A stretch of DNA of 38,911 bases from Deltaproteobacteria bacterium (lineage in GTDB: Bacteria > Desulfobacterota > Desulfobaccia > Desulfobaccales > 0-14-0-80-60-11), in NCBI GenBank assembly GCA_026388765.1, contig JAPLJC010000211.1, positions 1 to 38,911 on the forward strand. Direction: 5' to 3'. The position numbers and the translations under genes were made by a program. Shown here piece after piece: positions 31,217 to 38,911 of this stretch. The notes beneath the pieces are model-generated. The model saw only the letters and a list, made by a program, of their open reading frames with translations. It did no database searches and was not told the origin of the DNA. Position 1 is the stretch's first letter. Each line of letters starts with the position of its first letter.

Positions 31217-32515
31217 ATGAAAAAAAGGACCTACTTAGTGGTACTGGCGGCGGTGATGCTGTGCGGCGCCGTTGGTTTAGGAGCGGACGACCGGGCCTGG
31301 GCGGATGACGATTTTTACGTGATCGCGGCCAGCACGGGGACCTTTAAAGGCAACTGGGACGGCGCCGCTACTTACAACGCCAAGGACATCGTGTTCTATA
31401 AGGGCTCCAGCTGGTTCAGCCTGGCCGGGAACAATCTGGACCATTTCCCTGATATCTCGCCCAACTACTGGACCATGCTGGCCCAGAAGGGCGATACCGG
31501 GGCTACCGGGGCCATCGGATTGACCGGAGCCACTGGAGCCACCGGATTGACCGGCGCCACCGGCGCCCAGGGACCTCAAGGTATCCCGGGGGCTACCGGA
31601 GCCACCGGGGCCACCGGCGCCCAGGGTCCCAAGGGTGACACCGGATTGACCGGCGCCACCGGGGCCCAGGGGCTGCAAGGAATCCAGGGACCGCAAGGAA
31701 TCCAGGGGGCCACCGGATTGACCGGGGCCACCGGCGCTACTGGAGCCACCGGACCCGCCGGCGCCTCCCCCTGGGGACTCAGCGGCGCCAACACCTACTA
31801 CACGGCCGGCAAAGTGGGCATCGGCACGACGACCCCCGGTTATCCTTTAGATATAGCAGGCGGCTCGGGAGCGAGGGTAACTGTTAGTGCAGCTCCCGGA
31901 CAGGCATTTTTTGCGAGCAATACCGCCACCGCTTCTGGAGCCGCTTTCGGAGTGTGGGGTACCGTAACTTCGACAGATTACAGAGCTTATGGGGTTTTGG
32001 GTGAGTGTTCAAGTGGGGGGTCTGGTTCTGGTGTCCGTGGAATCAACACCTCAGCCACCGGCTACGGAGTATATTCTGATGGCAATTCTTTCGTCCATGG
32101 CAATTCTTACGTCTCTGGTTCTAAACCAGCCGTTGTCCCCACCTCCCAGGGCAACAGGTTGCTCTATTGCCTGGAGAGCCCGGAAGTCTGGTTTGAGGAC
32201 ACCGGTGAAGGGCAACTCGCGGGTGGCACAGCTCATATCGATCTGGATGCCCTCTTCCTCGAAACCGTCACCATAGACGACCAGCAGCCCATGAGGGTCT
32301 TTGTCCAGCTCAATGATGACTGCAACGGGGTCTATGTCCAGCGGCAGACCACCGGCTTCCAGGTCATGGAGTTGGGCGGCGGGAACAGCAGCGCCCATTT
32401 CACCTACCGGGTGATGGCCAAGCGCAAGGGTTATGAAAACGCCCGGCTGGAGGCAGGCCCGGACGCCCCGAAGTCCGCGGCTTTAACGGCGCCCGTAAAG
32501 GTGGCCAAGAAATAA
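31217..32515 (+). CDS. Secreted collagen-like protein 2 with a tail-fibre-type C-terminus
   Basis: 432 residues from ATG 31217, chosen because GAGGAGCAAGACC precedes it exactly as in gene one; a frame opens earlier at 31136. Signal peptide, then the same module ([21 protein letters not shown]...YWTMLAQKG), then about 35 Gly-X-Y triplets. The C-terminal half is different: [19 protein letters not shown] (typical start of phage-tail/adhesin beta-structured regions) and the block [18 protein letters not shown]...[14 protein letters not shown], common at the ends of secreted deltaproteobacterial proteins. No S74 peptidase signature is obvious. Probably a surface or matrix fibre. Confidence 0.85.
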   Translation: MKKRTYLVVLAAVMLCGAVGLGADDRAWADDDFYVIAASTGTFKGNWDGAATYNAKDIVFYKGSSWFSLAGNNLDHFPDISPNYWTMLAQKGDTGATGAIGLTGATGATGLTGATGAQGPQGIPGATGATGATGAQGPKGDTGLTGATGAQGLQGIQGPQGIQGATGLTGATGATGATGPAGASPWGLSGANTYYTAGKVGIGTTTPGYPLDIAGGSGARVTVSAAPGQAFFASNTATASGAAFGVWGTVTSTDYRAYGVLGECSSGGSGSGVRGINTSATGYGVYSDGNSFVHGNSYVSGSKPAVVPTSQGNRLLYCLESPEVWFEDTGEGQLAGGTAHIDLDALFLETVTIDDQQPMRVFVQLNDDCNGVYVQRQTTGFQVMELGGGNSSAHFTYRVMAKRKGYENARLEAGPDAPKSAALTAPVKVAKK

Positions 32516-32588
32516 CACGCCAGTTCCCAAGTTACCGGGTAGCCGCCGGCTGTGGCCGGGGTGGACCGGCGCGGGTGAGAAACGGAGA

Positions 32589-32633
32589 GCAGGCGCCCTC
32601 GCCTGCAAAAGAACAGCCGAGGGCGGCTGTTCT
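32589..32633. repeat. Two adjacent hairpins after the collagen genes
   Basis: GCAGGCG-CCCT-CGCCTGC (32589-32606) and AGAACAGCC-GAGGGC-GGCTGTTCT (32610-32633). Probable transcript end or palindromic repeat. The rest of 32634-32993 shows no gene that I can support; a 91-codon frame at 32575 is GC-rich with no recognisable content. Confidence 0.55.
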
Positions 32634-32993
32634 CCATAAAACACCCAGGTCCGCCACGGCCGGGGCGCCGCCCGGAGCGCCCCAACCGCGCCTATTCTTC
32701 CTGCTGCGACAGCAGACTGGTCCAGGCGCTCATAACTGGAATCAGGCGCCTGGGCCAACCCCGGCCGGACGCCTTATTTTTCCGAAGTGCGGGATGAGGA
32801 AAATAAAGCCGACCAGGGCCTGGGAGAAAGGGCGAATAGCGGCTAGGTAGGCGCCGTTTAAAGCAAAATAATCGACTTTCGCTAGGCTTATCATATTGGT
32901 ATATTAGACCCTGCTGGCATTGCCGGCAGTTAAAATTTTCCTTCGACCCAATCCTGAATTTGAAGTTGTCCGATCATCGTGCGGCCGGACATT

Positions 32994-33180
32994 AGAGACA
33001 CAGAGGGGATAGAGAAAAGAGCATAAGCCTTGGCAGGTGCGCCAAGGCTTTATTTTATTAGGGCAACCTGGCTCTGTTGCGATAGATGAAGCATGAGTTA
33101 CAAGTCACTTCCTTCCCAGCCTAACCAGATATCTTGATATTATCCCAATCGTCCGAATGGGCCGATAGTGACAAGTAATC
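32994..33180 (+). repeat. Direct repeat, right copy (~187 bp)
   Basis: Second copy of 28701-28889, including the terminator stem (AAGCCTTGGCAGGTGCGCCAAGGCTT at about 33025-33052, quoted in two arms: AAGCCTTGGC and GCCAAGGCTT). Same orientation, about 4.3 kb apart. From 33181 to 33526 nothing is recognised beyond AT-rich sequence ahead of the next gene. Confidence 0.85.
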
Positions 33181-33526
33181 GCCACCCTCGATTATGCGGC
33201 AGCCCAACTCGGCCGGTCCAAGATTGCCATATCCGGACAATTTACAAAAATATCACCCCTGAGAGTGATGGGCCTAACATCTGACGCAAGAGTCCATCTA
33301 AGCTAGTAAGAAGAGGCTGGGCGAGAGGCGGCCGAGGAAGGGTATAAGGGTCGCGCTAACCCGGCGCCGAACCGAGAATCACCTTAAATAAGCTGATGAT
33401 GAATCAGTCTGATAGTATTCGGTCTGAAAGCCATTTTTTTCACTGTGGTGGCCAAGTCCGTCGCCTGATCTCAGCTAAAATCCCTGGCAAACTGGCCACC
33501 CCTGGAGCCGGAAAGTAGGAGATAAA

Positions 33527-35185
33527 ATGAAATCTGAAAGAATTATGCGCCTGGCCGCTGCGGTCACGATTATAACCCTGATGCTGCTGGGGCTGGCGGG
33601 CAGCTCGGCTGCAGCCCCGCAGGCCCCTGCGGCTCAACTCAAGGCCACCCAGCAGATCAGAGTGCCGTCAGCCCAACTCCGTACCGCCAAGCAGATGGCT
33701 GCGGCCACCGGCTTGAGGCCGACTGTTCCGGCACAGCCGCCCCGGCCGAAACCCTTCCTCACCCGCCTGGACGCGACCGCCTATCGGGAGCTGAAGGCCA
33801 AGGCGGCCGTGAGCCACGGCCGGCCGGCCCCGACGGCCCCCCAGATCGTGGTCCCCGCGACTCCCATAACCAACACGGTTAATTTCGCTGGCGTCGATGC
33901 GGCCACCGCCGGCTATTACCCGCCGGCTACCCACGGGGCGGCGGGCCGCGACTATTTTGCCGAGGTCACCAACAGCCATCTCGATATCTATCTGAAGGCC
34001 GCCCCCAACACCCTGGTTCAAAGCGGATCTACGGAGGATTGGCTCGGAGCCACCCCCGGCTATTTTGCTAACCCGCGGCTGATCTACGACCCGGTTTATG
34101 ACCGCTGGATCTTTTTGGTCACCCAAATGCGGACGCCGGACGACCCGACGCACCAGTACTTATACCTGGCGGTCTCCCTAACCTCTGATCCCACGGGTGA
34201 TTTTTACCTCTACACGATCGATGTCAGCGATGACAGCGTGAGCGGCAACACCCTCTGGGACTATCCCCAATTGGGCCAGGACCGCAATGCCATCATCGTC
34301 ACCGGGGACTTTTACGATCTGGATACTGGCTATATCGACAGCCGCATGTTTCCCGTGGCCAAGTCCCTGCTTTATAACAGCCAGGCCTTCACCTTGAACC
34401 TGTTTACCGGCCTGGATGGCACCCTGGCGCCGCCCATGGTCCTGGATGTGAATCCTTATAGCTTCCTGGTGACGGCGGATTGGTATACCTACGACAATTA
34501 CGTCACCCTCTACGCCTTGCAGGGCTCCGATACCGATAACCCCTTGGTGTTCACCAACTACATCCCGGTGCCGACTTTTTCGCTGCCTCCCTATGCCCCC
34601 CAACCCGGCACCAGCGAGGAGCTGGACACCTTAGACGCACGCTTCGAGAACGCCAGCACCCAGATCGGCAATTCCCTCTTCCAGGTCCACACCATCGATG
34701 TTGACGGCTACGCTACCCCCAGATTTTATGAATTCGACACGCTAAACAAAAGCGTCATCCAAAGCGGCAATTTTTACGGCAGCCCCACCTCCAGCGACTT
34801 CAATGCCAGTATTGCCGCCAACCGCCACAAGGATGTCTTCGTCACCTGGTCTTCCACCGACGCCGCTAACCTGGTCAAAGCCCAGGTGCGCGTTTCCGGA
34901 CGCCTGCATACCGGCCGCCCGGGCGTTATCTCCAGCGGTTCTTCGCTTTACGACAGCACCACTTTTTTATCGGGCGAACCGTCGGATTTGGGCCCGTCCC
35001 TCCAGCAGTGGGGGACCTATTCAGCCGTCTGCCTGGACCCCACCGACCCCAGAGGGGCCACGGCCTGGATTGTCAATGAGTATGTTCTCACGAACGACCT
35101 CTGGGGCAGCCGCATCGGCCGGATCAGTCTGCCTGCGCAGAACGGCGCCACCCCGGCCATCAATTCGCTGTTATTGCTGGACTGA
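33527..35185 (+). CDS. Large secreted protein of unknown function
   Basis: 552 residues. Signal peptide ends near SSAAA (about 30). A Pro/Ala/Gln-rich region to about residue 115 is followed by a domain of about 420 residues with many aromatic-acidic beta segments (RLIYDPVYDRWIFLV, LWDYPQLGQDRNAIIVTGDFYD, TWSSTDAANLVKAQVRV, LQQWGTYSAVCLDPTD). The D-P-V-x-x-R-W pattern and W-G-x-Y-S end resemble beta-propeller repeats of secreted enzymes, but I cannot name a family. The C-terminus is INSLLLLD, resembling the end of the pseudogene at 13135. ATG 33527 is preceded by GTAGGAGAT. Confidence 0.75.
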   Translation: MKSERIMRLAAAVTIITLMLLGLAGSSAAAPQAPAAQLKATQQIRVPSAQLRTAKQMAAATGLRPTVPAQPPRPKPFLTRLDATAYRELKAKAAVSHGRPAPTAPQIVVPATPITNTVNFAGVDAATAGYYPPATHGAAGRDYFAEVTNSHLDIYLKAAPNTLVQSGSTEDWLGATPGYFANPRLIYDPVYDRWIFLVTQMRTPDDPTHQYLYLAVSLTSDPTGDFYLYTIDVSDDSVSGNTLWDYPQLGQDRNAIIVTGDFYDLDTGYIDSRMFPVAKSLLYNSQAFTLNLFTGLDGTLAPPMVLDVNPYSFLVTADWYTYDNYVTLYALQGSDTDNPLVFTNYIPVPTFSLPPYAPQPGTSEELDTLDARFENASTQIGNSLFQVHTIDVDGYATPRFYEFDTLNKSVIQSGNFYGSPTSSDFNASIAANRHKDVFVTWSSTDAANLVKAQVRVSGRLHTGRPGVISSGSSLYDSTTFLSGEPSDLGPSLQQWGTYSAVCLDPTDPRGATAWIVNEYVLTNDLWGSRIGRISLPAQNGATPAINSLLLLD

Positions 35186-35537
35186 TTTGAGAGAGAGCCG
35201 ACTTTGATTCAACGACCTCGGGGGCGGCGTCCGGCGGACTGGAGTTATCCTGCGGGCGCAGAATCTCCCGATACGACTGACCGCCGCCTGAGGCCCAGCG
35301 TCAAACGAACTCTGGCCTGCGCGCCAACTTGCCGGCAGAGAACCCCAGGTGGATCCGCCTGAGTCTCAGCGGCGCAGCGAACCGGAGGCGGATCGTCTGC
35401 TCCCCAGGCCGGACGTCCGCCAACCGGTCCCGCACCCTGAACTAATGCCGAGGCAATCGGGGAGCCGAGATCGGCTTTGACCTCACGGGAGCCCTGACCA
35501 TAATGCGCTTGCGCCTGGATTCCCATATTTAATTAGC
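35186..35537. other. Gene-free GC-rich gap
   Basis: About 350 bases without a supported gene. A 93-codon minus-strand frame (35245-35526) has no recognisable features. Inverted words GGCGGCGTCCGG and similar occur, but no clear repeat family. Confidence 0.5.
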
Positions 35538-35566
35538 TTGACATTTAGCAATTTTCTGGTAAAATT
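35538..35566 (+). promoter_or_regulatory. Promoter of cold-shock operon 2
   Basis: TTGACA (35538-35543), 16 bases, TAAAAT (35560-35565), with AAAATT at 17 bases as an alternative. It is preceded by GC as in operon 1. Start of transcription is expected near 35573, directly ahead of the leader structure. Confidence 0.75.
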
Positions 35567-35576
35567 TTAAAAGTTT

Positions 35577-35668
35577 AGCATGTCAGACTGAAAGCCGGGC
35601 CACGAGTCCTGGACAATGATCGGACGGGTTGCTAAGTCTTCCCGGCCGATTTTTTTTGTTTGACTGCT
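35577..35668 (+). ncRNA. Structured leader RNA of cold-shock operon 2 (attenuator-like)
   Basis: Same design as 6661-6749. The outer stem AGCA(U)GUCAGAC (35577-35588) pairs with GUUUGACUGCU (35658-35668), where one G-C of copy 1 becomes G-U. Inside is a GGGC/GUCC hairpin and a terminator AUCGG-A-CGGG, a loop containing UUGCUAAG, CCCG-G-CCGAU, then U8 (35650-35657). The terminator stem shares no sequence with copy 1 but has the same place, loop word and U tract. Confidence 0.7.
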
Positions 35669-35723
35669 GTGCGCCCTGCTTTTTTGGCGGGTATATCTTG
35701 TAGCATCAAGAAAGAGGTTTCAA

Positions 35724-35927
35724 ATGAAGGTAACTGGTACGGTTAAATGGTTTAATGATTCAAAGGGTTTTGGTTTTATCTCCCGGGAAGACGGCCCCGA
35801 TGTCTTCGTGCATCACAGCGCCATCCAGGGCGAGGGCTTCCGCTCCCTGAGCGAAGACCAGGCGGTGGAGTTTGAGGTAGTCAAGGGTCCCAAGGGCGAT
35901 CAGGCCCAAAACGTAGTGAAACTTTAG
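35724..35927 (+). CDS. Cold-shock domain protein 2
   Basis: 67 residues, close to the protein at 6808 (RNP1 [10 protein letters not shown]2 [10 protein letters not shown]-terminal [14 protein letters not shown] against [11 protein letters not shown]). ATG follows AAAGAGG. First gene of the second csp-small basic-RRM unit. Confidence 0.95.
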   Translation: MKVTGTVKWFNDSKGFGFISREDGPDVFVHHSAIQGEGFRSLSEDQAVEFEVVKGPKGDQAQNVVKL

Positions 35928-36008
35928 GCGCTAACGCCTGATTTGGCCGGAACTCCGGCGATCCTTGGATCATGGAGTTCCGGCACCTGGACCTTAGAGA
36001 GGTAGAAC

Positions 36009-36200
36009 TTGGCTAAAAACCGTTACGGCTGGCAAAAACGGGCCAAAGAGATGGCCCGAAAAGAGAAGAACGACGAAAAAATGAAACGTCGCCAGGGCAA
36101 AGTCATGGCAGCACCGGCGGAGGACCTGCCGGAGGTGATGATGGATGTTAGTCTGGACGAGACCGACCCTGTCGGAGAAAGCCTCCAGCAAGGTTCATAA
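36009..36200 (+). CDS. Small basic protein of the cold-shock operon, intact copy 2
   Basis: 63 residues starting at TTG 36009: AKNRYGWQKRAKEMARKEK, KRRQGK, then an acidic segment (EVMMDVSLDETDP). Bipolar: basic first half, acidic second half. The frameshifted copy 1 confirms that NRYGW-x-KRAKE-x-ARK and KRRQGK are the conserved parts. Function unknown; the position between csp and RRM suggests RNA handling, perhaps as a partner of Csp or RRM. Confidence 0.8.
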   Translation: MAKNRYGWQKRAKEMARKEKNDEKMKRRQGKVMAAPAEDLPEVMMDVSLDETDPVGESLQQGS

Positions 36201-36210
36201 GGAGTAAGAA

Positions 36211-36507
36211 ATGGCTATGAAATTATACGTGGGCAACCTGCCCCACCAGATGACCGAAGAACAACTGAACACGCTGTTTTCTGAAGCAGGGAATGTGGCC
36301 TCTGCCAAGATCATTACCGATCGGCAGACGGGCCAGCCCCGGGGCTTTGGTTTTGTAGAGATGGAAACCAAATTGGAAGGCACGAAGGCCATTTCCATGC
36401 TCAACGGCCGTGAGGTGGACGGGCGGGCTCTGGCTGTCAACGAAGCCAGGCCGCAGACGAAGGGCGGCTTTGGTGGGGGCGGCGGCCGCGGTGGCGGTTA
36501 CCGCTAA
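36211..36507 (+). CDS. RRM Gly-rich RNA-binding protein 2
   Basis: 98 residues with one RRM: RNP2 LYVGNLP and RNP1 RGFGFVEM, plus a short GGFGGGGGRGGGYR tail, shorter than in copy 1. ATG 36211 with AAGGAG upstream. The tail probably binds RNA loosely. Last gene of the second cold-shock unit. Confidence 0.93.
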   Translation: MAMKLYVGNLPHQMTEEQLNTLFSEAGNVASAKIITDRQTGQPRGFGFVEMETKLEGTKAISMLNGREVDGRALAVNEARPQTKGGFGGGGGRGGGYR

Positions 36508-36570
36508 GAATCGGCGATCAGGCGGCTGTAAATCTGTTGCCTGCCGTTTCCAACCTGATAATCAGGAAAA

Positions 36571-36603
36571 TTAAGAGGCGGCCTGCGGGCCGCTTTTCTT
36601 TTA
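36571..36603 (+). terminator. Intrinsic terminator of cold-shock operon 2
   Basis: GCGGCC-TGCG-GGCCGC (36578-36593) followed by TTTTCTTTT. Confidence 0.85.
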
Positions 36604-36672
36604 AGAAGCCGAATTTAACGGTTTAATCCGGCCAGTATAGTTCTCTTCGGTCAGCCGGTAGCAAGGATTGCT

Positions 36673-38211
36673 ATGCATGTCTTCATGGTCTACGTCAGGG
36701 ATGAAAATTTTTGCCAACTACTCCCGGAGGAGTTGAACAGTTCCCGGTCTGAAGATGGCCGGATCAAGGTGATGGCCTTTCCGCCCCTGGGAATCCAGAC
36801 CCTGGCGCCGGTGCTGCGTCAGCATGGCCACCAAGTGAGGCTGTTCGATACCTGTCACCCGCAAATGCAGGCGGAGCACCTCGCCCAGGCTGTAGAAGAG
36901 GAGCGCCCCGACGTCGTTGCCCTCTCCTGCCTTTCGACGACCACCTACCCGGCGCTCAAGGTCCTGGCCAGGCGGCTGAAATTCGCCGCGCCGAAAACCC
37001 CCCTGATCGCCGGCGGCCCCTTCGCCACCATGAATGCGGACCGCATCCTTAAGGACTGCCCCGACCTGGACTGCGTGGCGGTCGGAGAGGGCGAAGAACT
37101 TTTGCCGGACTACCTGGACAACTTCGACGACTTAGGCGCAGTGGCCGGCCTGGTCTGGCGTGACGCCGGGGAGATTGTCAGGAACACCCCACGTCCGCTG
37201 CTCCAGGACCTGAATCAGTTTCCTTACCCCGACCGGACCAGCCTGCCCATCGACTACATCGAATCCTTACCCCTGGATGTCCCCGCGGTCCTCTCCATGG
37301 ATAAATTCTGTACCATGCAGACTTCCCGAGGCTGCCCCTATTCCTGCATCTACTGCGATATCCCGGCCCTATCCCAGGGCAAATGGCGCTACCGTTCCGC
37401 GGCGCATGTTTTGGGAGAAATGCAGCAACTGAATGATCTGGGCTATGGCTCGGTTTACCTTACCGATGATCACTTTCTCTTGAACCGTAAGCGCATCGGC
37501 GAAATTTGCGAGGGCATCATGGCGCGCCAGCTCAAGTTCCGCTGGGGCTGCGAAGGTCGGGTGGATGCAGTGGCGGTGGATCAACTGCCGCTGATGAAAA
37601 AGGCCAACTGCAATTTCCTGGCCTTCGGGGTGGAGGCGGGTACGCAAAAGGTCTTGGACCGTCTGCACAAAAAACAGACCCTGAAACAGGTGGAGCACGC
37701 GGTCAATGAAGCGAAGCGGCATGGCATCGACAGGGTGCACGGCTTTTTTGTCATCAGCTCTCCCGGCGAGACCGAAAAGGATATTATGGCGAGCTTCCGT
37801 TTTGCCGCCCGGCTGAAGCTGGACACCTTTGGCTTCAACCGTTTGTGCGCCTACCGGGGCACCCCCTTATGGCAGGAATACGTCGACCGAGGCATCATTG
37901 ACGACGAACGCGATTGGGACAAATGGTTCAAGTGCTCGGACATCGACCCCACCGCCCTGTCCAGCGCCGCGGTAAACCGGGTCCGCATGAAAGGCTACGC
38001 CTTGCTGTTTGCCCGCCGGATTTTCTGGCGCCCCATCCGCACCTATAAGCTCCTGCGCCTTTTCGGCAAGCATATGAAGAGGTCCGACATCTTCAAAATG
38101 CTCTGGAGCCCTTTTCGACGGCGGACCTTGAGCCGGAAGCCCGAACTCCCGGCCTTGATGATCGACTTAGGACTCGAAGAACCCCTCAGGGACATCGTCC
38201 CCAGCACGTGA
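36673..38211 (+). CDS. B12-binding-domain radical SAM protein
   Basis: 512 residues. N-terminal half: cobalamin-binding-like Rossmann domain (PPLGIQTLAPVLRQHGHQVRLFDT, VVALSCLSTTTYPALK, TPLIAGGPFATM), lacking a DxHxxG motif, so base-off B12 binding is doubtful. From about 210: SRGCPYSCIYCDIP with the CxxxCxxC cluster, then the elongator-type core (YLTDDHFLLNRKRIGEIC, FGVEAGTQKVLDRLHKKQT, GFFVISSPGETEKDI). The C-terminal 80 residues are a basic helical extension. Typical of class B radical SAM methylase-like proteins, substrate unknown. ATG 36673. Confidence 0.88.
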   Translation: MHVFMVYVRDENFCQLLPEELNSSRSEDGRIKVMAFPPLGIQTLAPVLRQHGHQVRLFDTCHPQMQAEHLAQAVEEERPDVVALSCLSTTTYPALKVLARRLKFAAPKTPLIAGGPFATMNADRILKDCPDLDCVAVGEGEELLPDYLDNFDDLGAVAGLVWRDAGEIVRNTPRPLLQDLNQFPYPDRTSLPIDYIESLPLDVPAVLSMDKFCTMQTSRGCPYSCIYCDIPALSQGKWRYRSAAHVLGEMQQLNDLGYGSVYLTDDHFLLNRKRIGEICEGIMARQLKFRWGCEGRVDAVAVDQLPLMKKANCNFLAFGVEAGTQKVLDRLHKKQTLKQVEHAVNEAKRHGIDRVHGFFVISSPGETEKDIMASFRFAARLKLDTFGFNRLCAYRGTPLWQEYVDRGIIDDERDWDKWFKCSDIDPTALSSAAVNRVRMKGYALLFARRIFWRPIRTYKLLRLFGKHMKRSDIFKMLWSPFRRRTLSRKPELPALMIDLGLEEPLRDIVPST

Positions 38212-38344
38212 ACCGCACTGTACGGTCCTTGGCAAAAATTGACCGGGAAGACAAAGCGCCTTTACTGGCGCGGTCTCATCAACCCCAAAATCTCTGGTAT
38301 TAGTTCTTTGGCCTGCGTCTCAGGAAGGGCAAGGCACCGGTTCA

Positions 38345-38644
38345 TAAAAGATTCCCAGCCTCGACAGGACGGGAAAAAGGTTCAATGATATCCAGGATTC
38401 CTGCAAATCCGCCTGCCGCAGGGTCGGGATCGTTGACTGCCGCTTCCCCGATCTCCAGCACACCTTTGCCCCCCACCTGGTGGTGTCTTTCAAGGCTGTC
38501 CAGGAACCTTTAGGGCACGCCGCTAGCCAGATGACAAGGCGCTAGGCCCACCTGGCCCAAGGACACCTGGAAAAGGCCGGGGCTAGGCTGAGTTATCTAC
38601 CCACCGGTAAAGAAACGGTAAACTTTGGCGTTGAAGTGGGGTAG
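38345..38644 (+). pseudogene. Remnant of a tyrosine recombinase (phage-type integrase), C-terminal part
   Basis: One frame reads a decayed integrase end: GKRFNDIQDSCKSACRRVGI, DLQHTFAPHL, FKAVQEPLGHAASQMTRR, stop, AHLAQGHLEKAGARLSYLP. In live enzymes this is DLRHTFASHL, LKTVQELLGH and MTLRYAHL. The catalytic Arg is Gln (LQH), about three codons are missing before the KAVQE helix, and the catalytic Tyr codon is TAG (38543-38545). The frame ends at TAG 38642. The gap 38212-38344 may hold older debris of the same gene, including an LRKGK that resembles TGLRKGE, but it cannot be read with confidence. Confidence 0.7.
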
Positions 38645-38682
38645 GCTGAAAATTTGGTTAAAGGCTAACCCATTGAAATAAT

Positions 38683-38740
38683 TGGTGCCTGGGGCCGGAC
38701 TCGAACCGGCACAGCCTTGCGACCGAGGGATTTTAAGTCC
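38683..38740 (-). other. 3' fragment of tRNA-Leu(UAA), probable attachment-site scar
   Basis: On the minus strand the sequence runs from the anticodon loop (CTTAAAATCCC) through a Leu-type variable arm, the T arm (GCCGGTTCGAGTCCGGC) and the acceptor 3' strand to encoded CCA. It matches the general form of the E. coli tRNA-Leu(UAA) 3' half. The 5' half is missing: bases beyond 38741 are AT-rich and cannot pair as the D arm or acceptor strand. A tRNA 3' half beginning at the anticodon loop is the usual duplicated core left by site-specific integrases. Confidence 0.8.
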
Positions 38741-38911
38741 ATTTCATTATAAATAGACAAGAAATGTCCAAAGACCACATAAACAGAAATTTCCCTTGAC
38801 ATTCAATAGTTAACTATGGCATAGATGGAGTCAATAGTGGACAGAAAGGATTCATAGTTCACTTACAAAGGTTATCCCTGGGTTATCCCTTGGGCGGAGG
38901 CGGCCATGGCG
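38741..38911. other. Possible interior end of an integrated element
   Basis: AT-rich compared with the chromosome. Contains TTGACA (38796-38801) and the perfect 12-bp palindrome ATAGTTAACTAT (38806-38817), and a direct GGTTATCCCTGGGTTATCCC repeat of ten bases near 38870. These look like control sequences, but no gene is visible before the window ends. Confidence 0.35.

Noticed and set aside
29959-31794. CRISPR array suspected from the repeated GCCACCGGAGCC words
   Set aside because: The repeats are in-frame codons of collagen triplets with no spacer-like unique sequence of constant length.
32575-32850. 91-codon frame after the second collagen gene
   Set aside because: Begins inside palindromic hairpins and has no recognisable domain; composition looks like GC-rich noise.
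38683-38740. A functional tRNA-Leu gene
   Set aside because: Only the anticodon loop to CCA part is present; no D arm or acceptor 5' strand can be found beyond 38741.

Overview
The window looks like a chromosomal segment of an anaerobic Desulfobacterota-type (deltaproteobacterial) organism. The inference rests on high but uneven GC, the housekeeping run hisC-cmk-rpsA-sppA, a ferritin-like/rubrerythrin-family protein, a relative of the corrinoid iron-sulfur subunit of CO dehydrogenase/acetyl-CoA synthase, and an HrcA/CIRCE heat-shock operator. No rRNA or complete tRNA is present, so this placement is an inference.

Layout. (1) 1-2951: a CIRCE operator and promoter reading off the left edge, an MltD-like lytic transglycosylase lipoprotein and a multi-pass membrane protein. 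(2) 2952-4019: a repeat-rich gap with REP palindromes, an N-terminal remnant of a REP-associated transposase, an 89-bp duplicate of the end of the membrane-protein gene and the first copy of a ~360-bp dispersed repeat. (3) 4020-8567: rimO, a polyprenyl diphosphate synthase, a cold-shock operon (csp, small basic protein, RRM protein) with a structured leader, and a YchF-like protein without a GTPase domain. (4) 8654-14470: a leftward block with a shortened dienelactone-hydrolase-like protein, an SDR lacking its catalytic Tyr/Lys, a cytidylate-kinase-like protein, a small lipoprotein, an MBL-fold hydrolase, a ferritin-like protein and a frameshifted secreted protein. (5) 14850-17078: a Nudix hydrolase coupled to a CoA-transferase alpha gene broken by an in-frame TGA, then a histidine phosphatase. 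(6) 17079-21522: a second repeat island with the second (inverted) ~360-bp repeat, an AT-rich two-gene operon (SieB-like superinfection exclusion protein plus a secreted protein), a response regulator coupled to glgC, and a degenerate CO dehydrogenase gamma-like protein. (7) 21661-28687: a SIR2-TPR candidate defence protein, then hisC, cmk, rpsA and sppA. (8) 28701-33180: a cassette with two collagen-like secreted proteins between ~188-bp direct repeats. (9) 33527-38211: a large secreted protein, a second complete cold-shock operon and a B12-binding-type radical SAM protein. (10) 38345-38911: a dead tyrosine recombinase next to a 3' fragment of tRNA-Leu, a probable attachment-site scar of an integrative element.

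The strongest candidate for something undescribed is the leader RNA of the two cold-shock operons. Both begin at a consensus promoter and start with an outer stem that encloses an intrinsic terminator with a U8 tract, upstream of csp. The terminator stems differ in sequence but keep the same shape. A small basic protein lies between csp and the RRM gene in both operons. Other leads are the ~360-bp repeat with a GC-rich core that shows compensatory changes, the direct-repeat-bounded collagen cassette, and the SIR2-TPR and SieB genes in the middle of the window.

Several genes are broken or lack a normal start codon (rimO, small basic protein 1, RRM 1, secreted protein at 13135-14470, CoA transferase). 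Without reads it cannot be decided whether this is real decay or assembly error.
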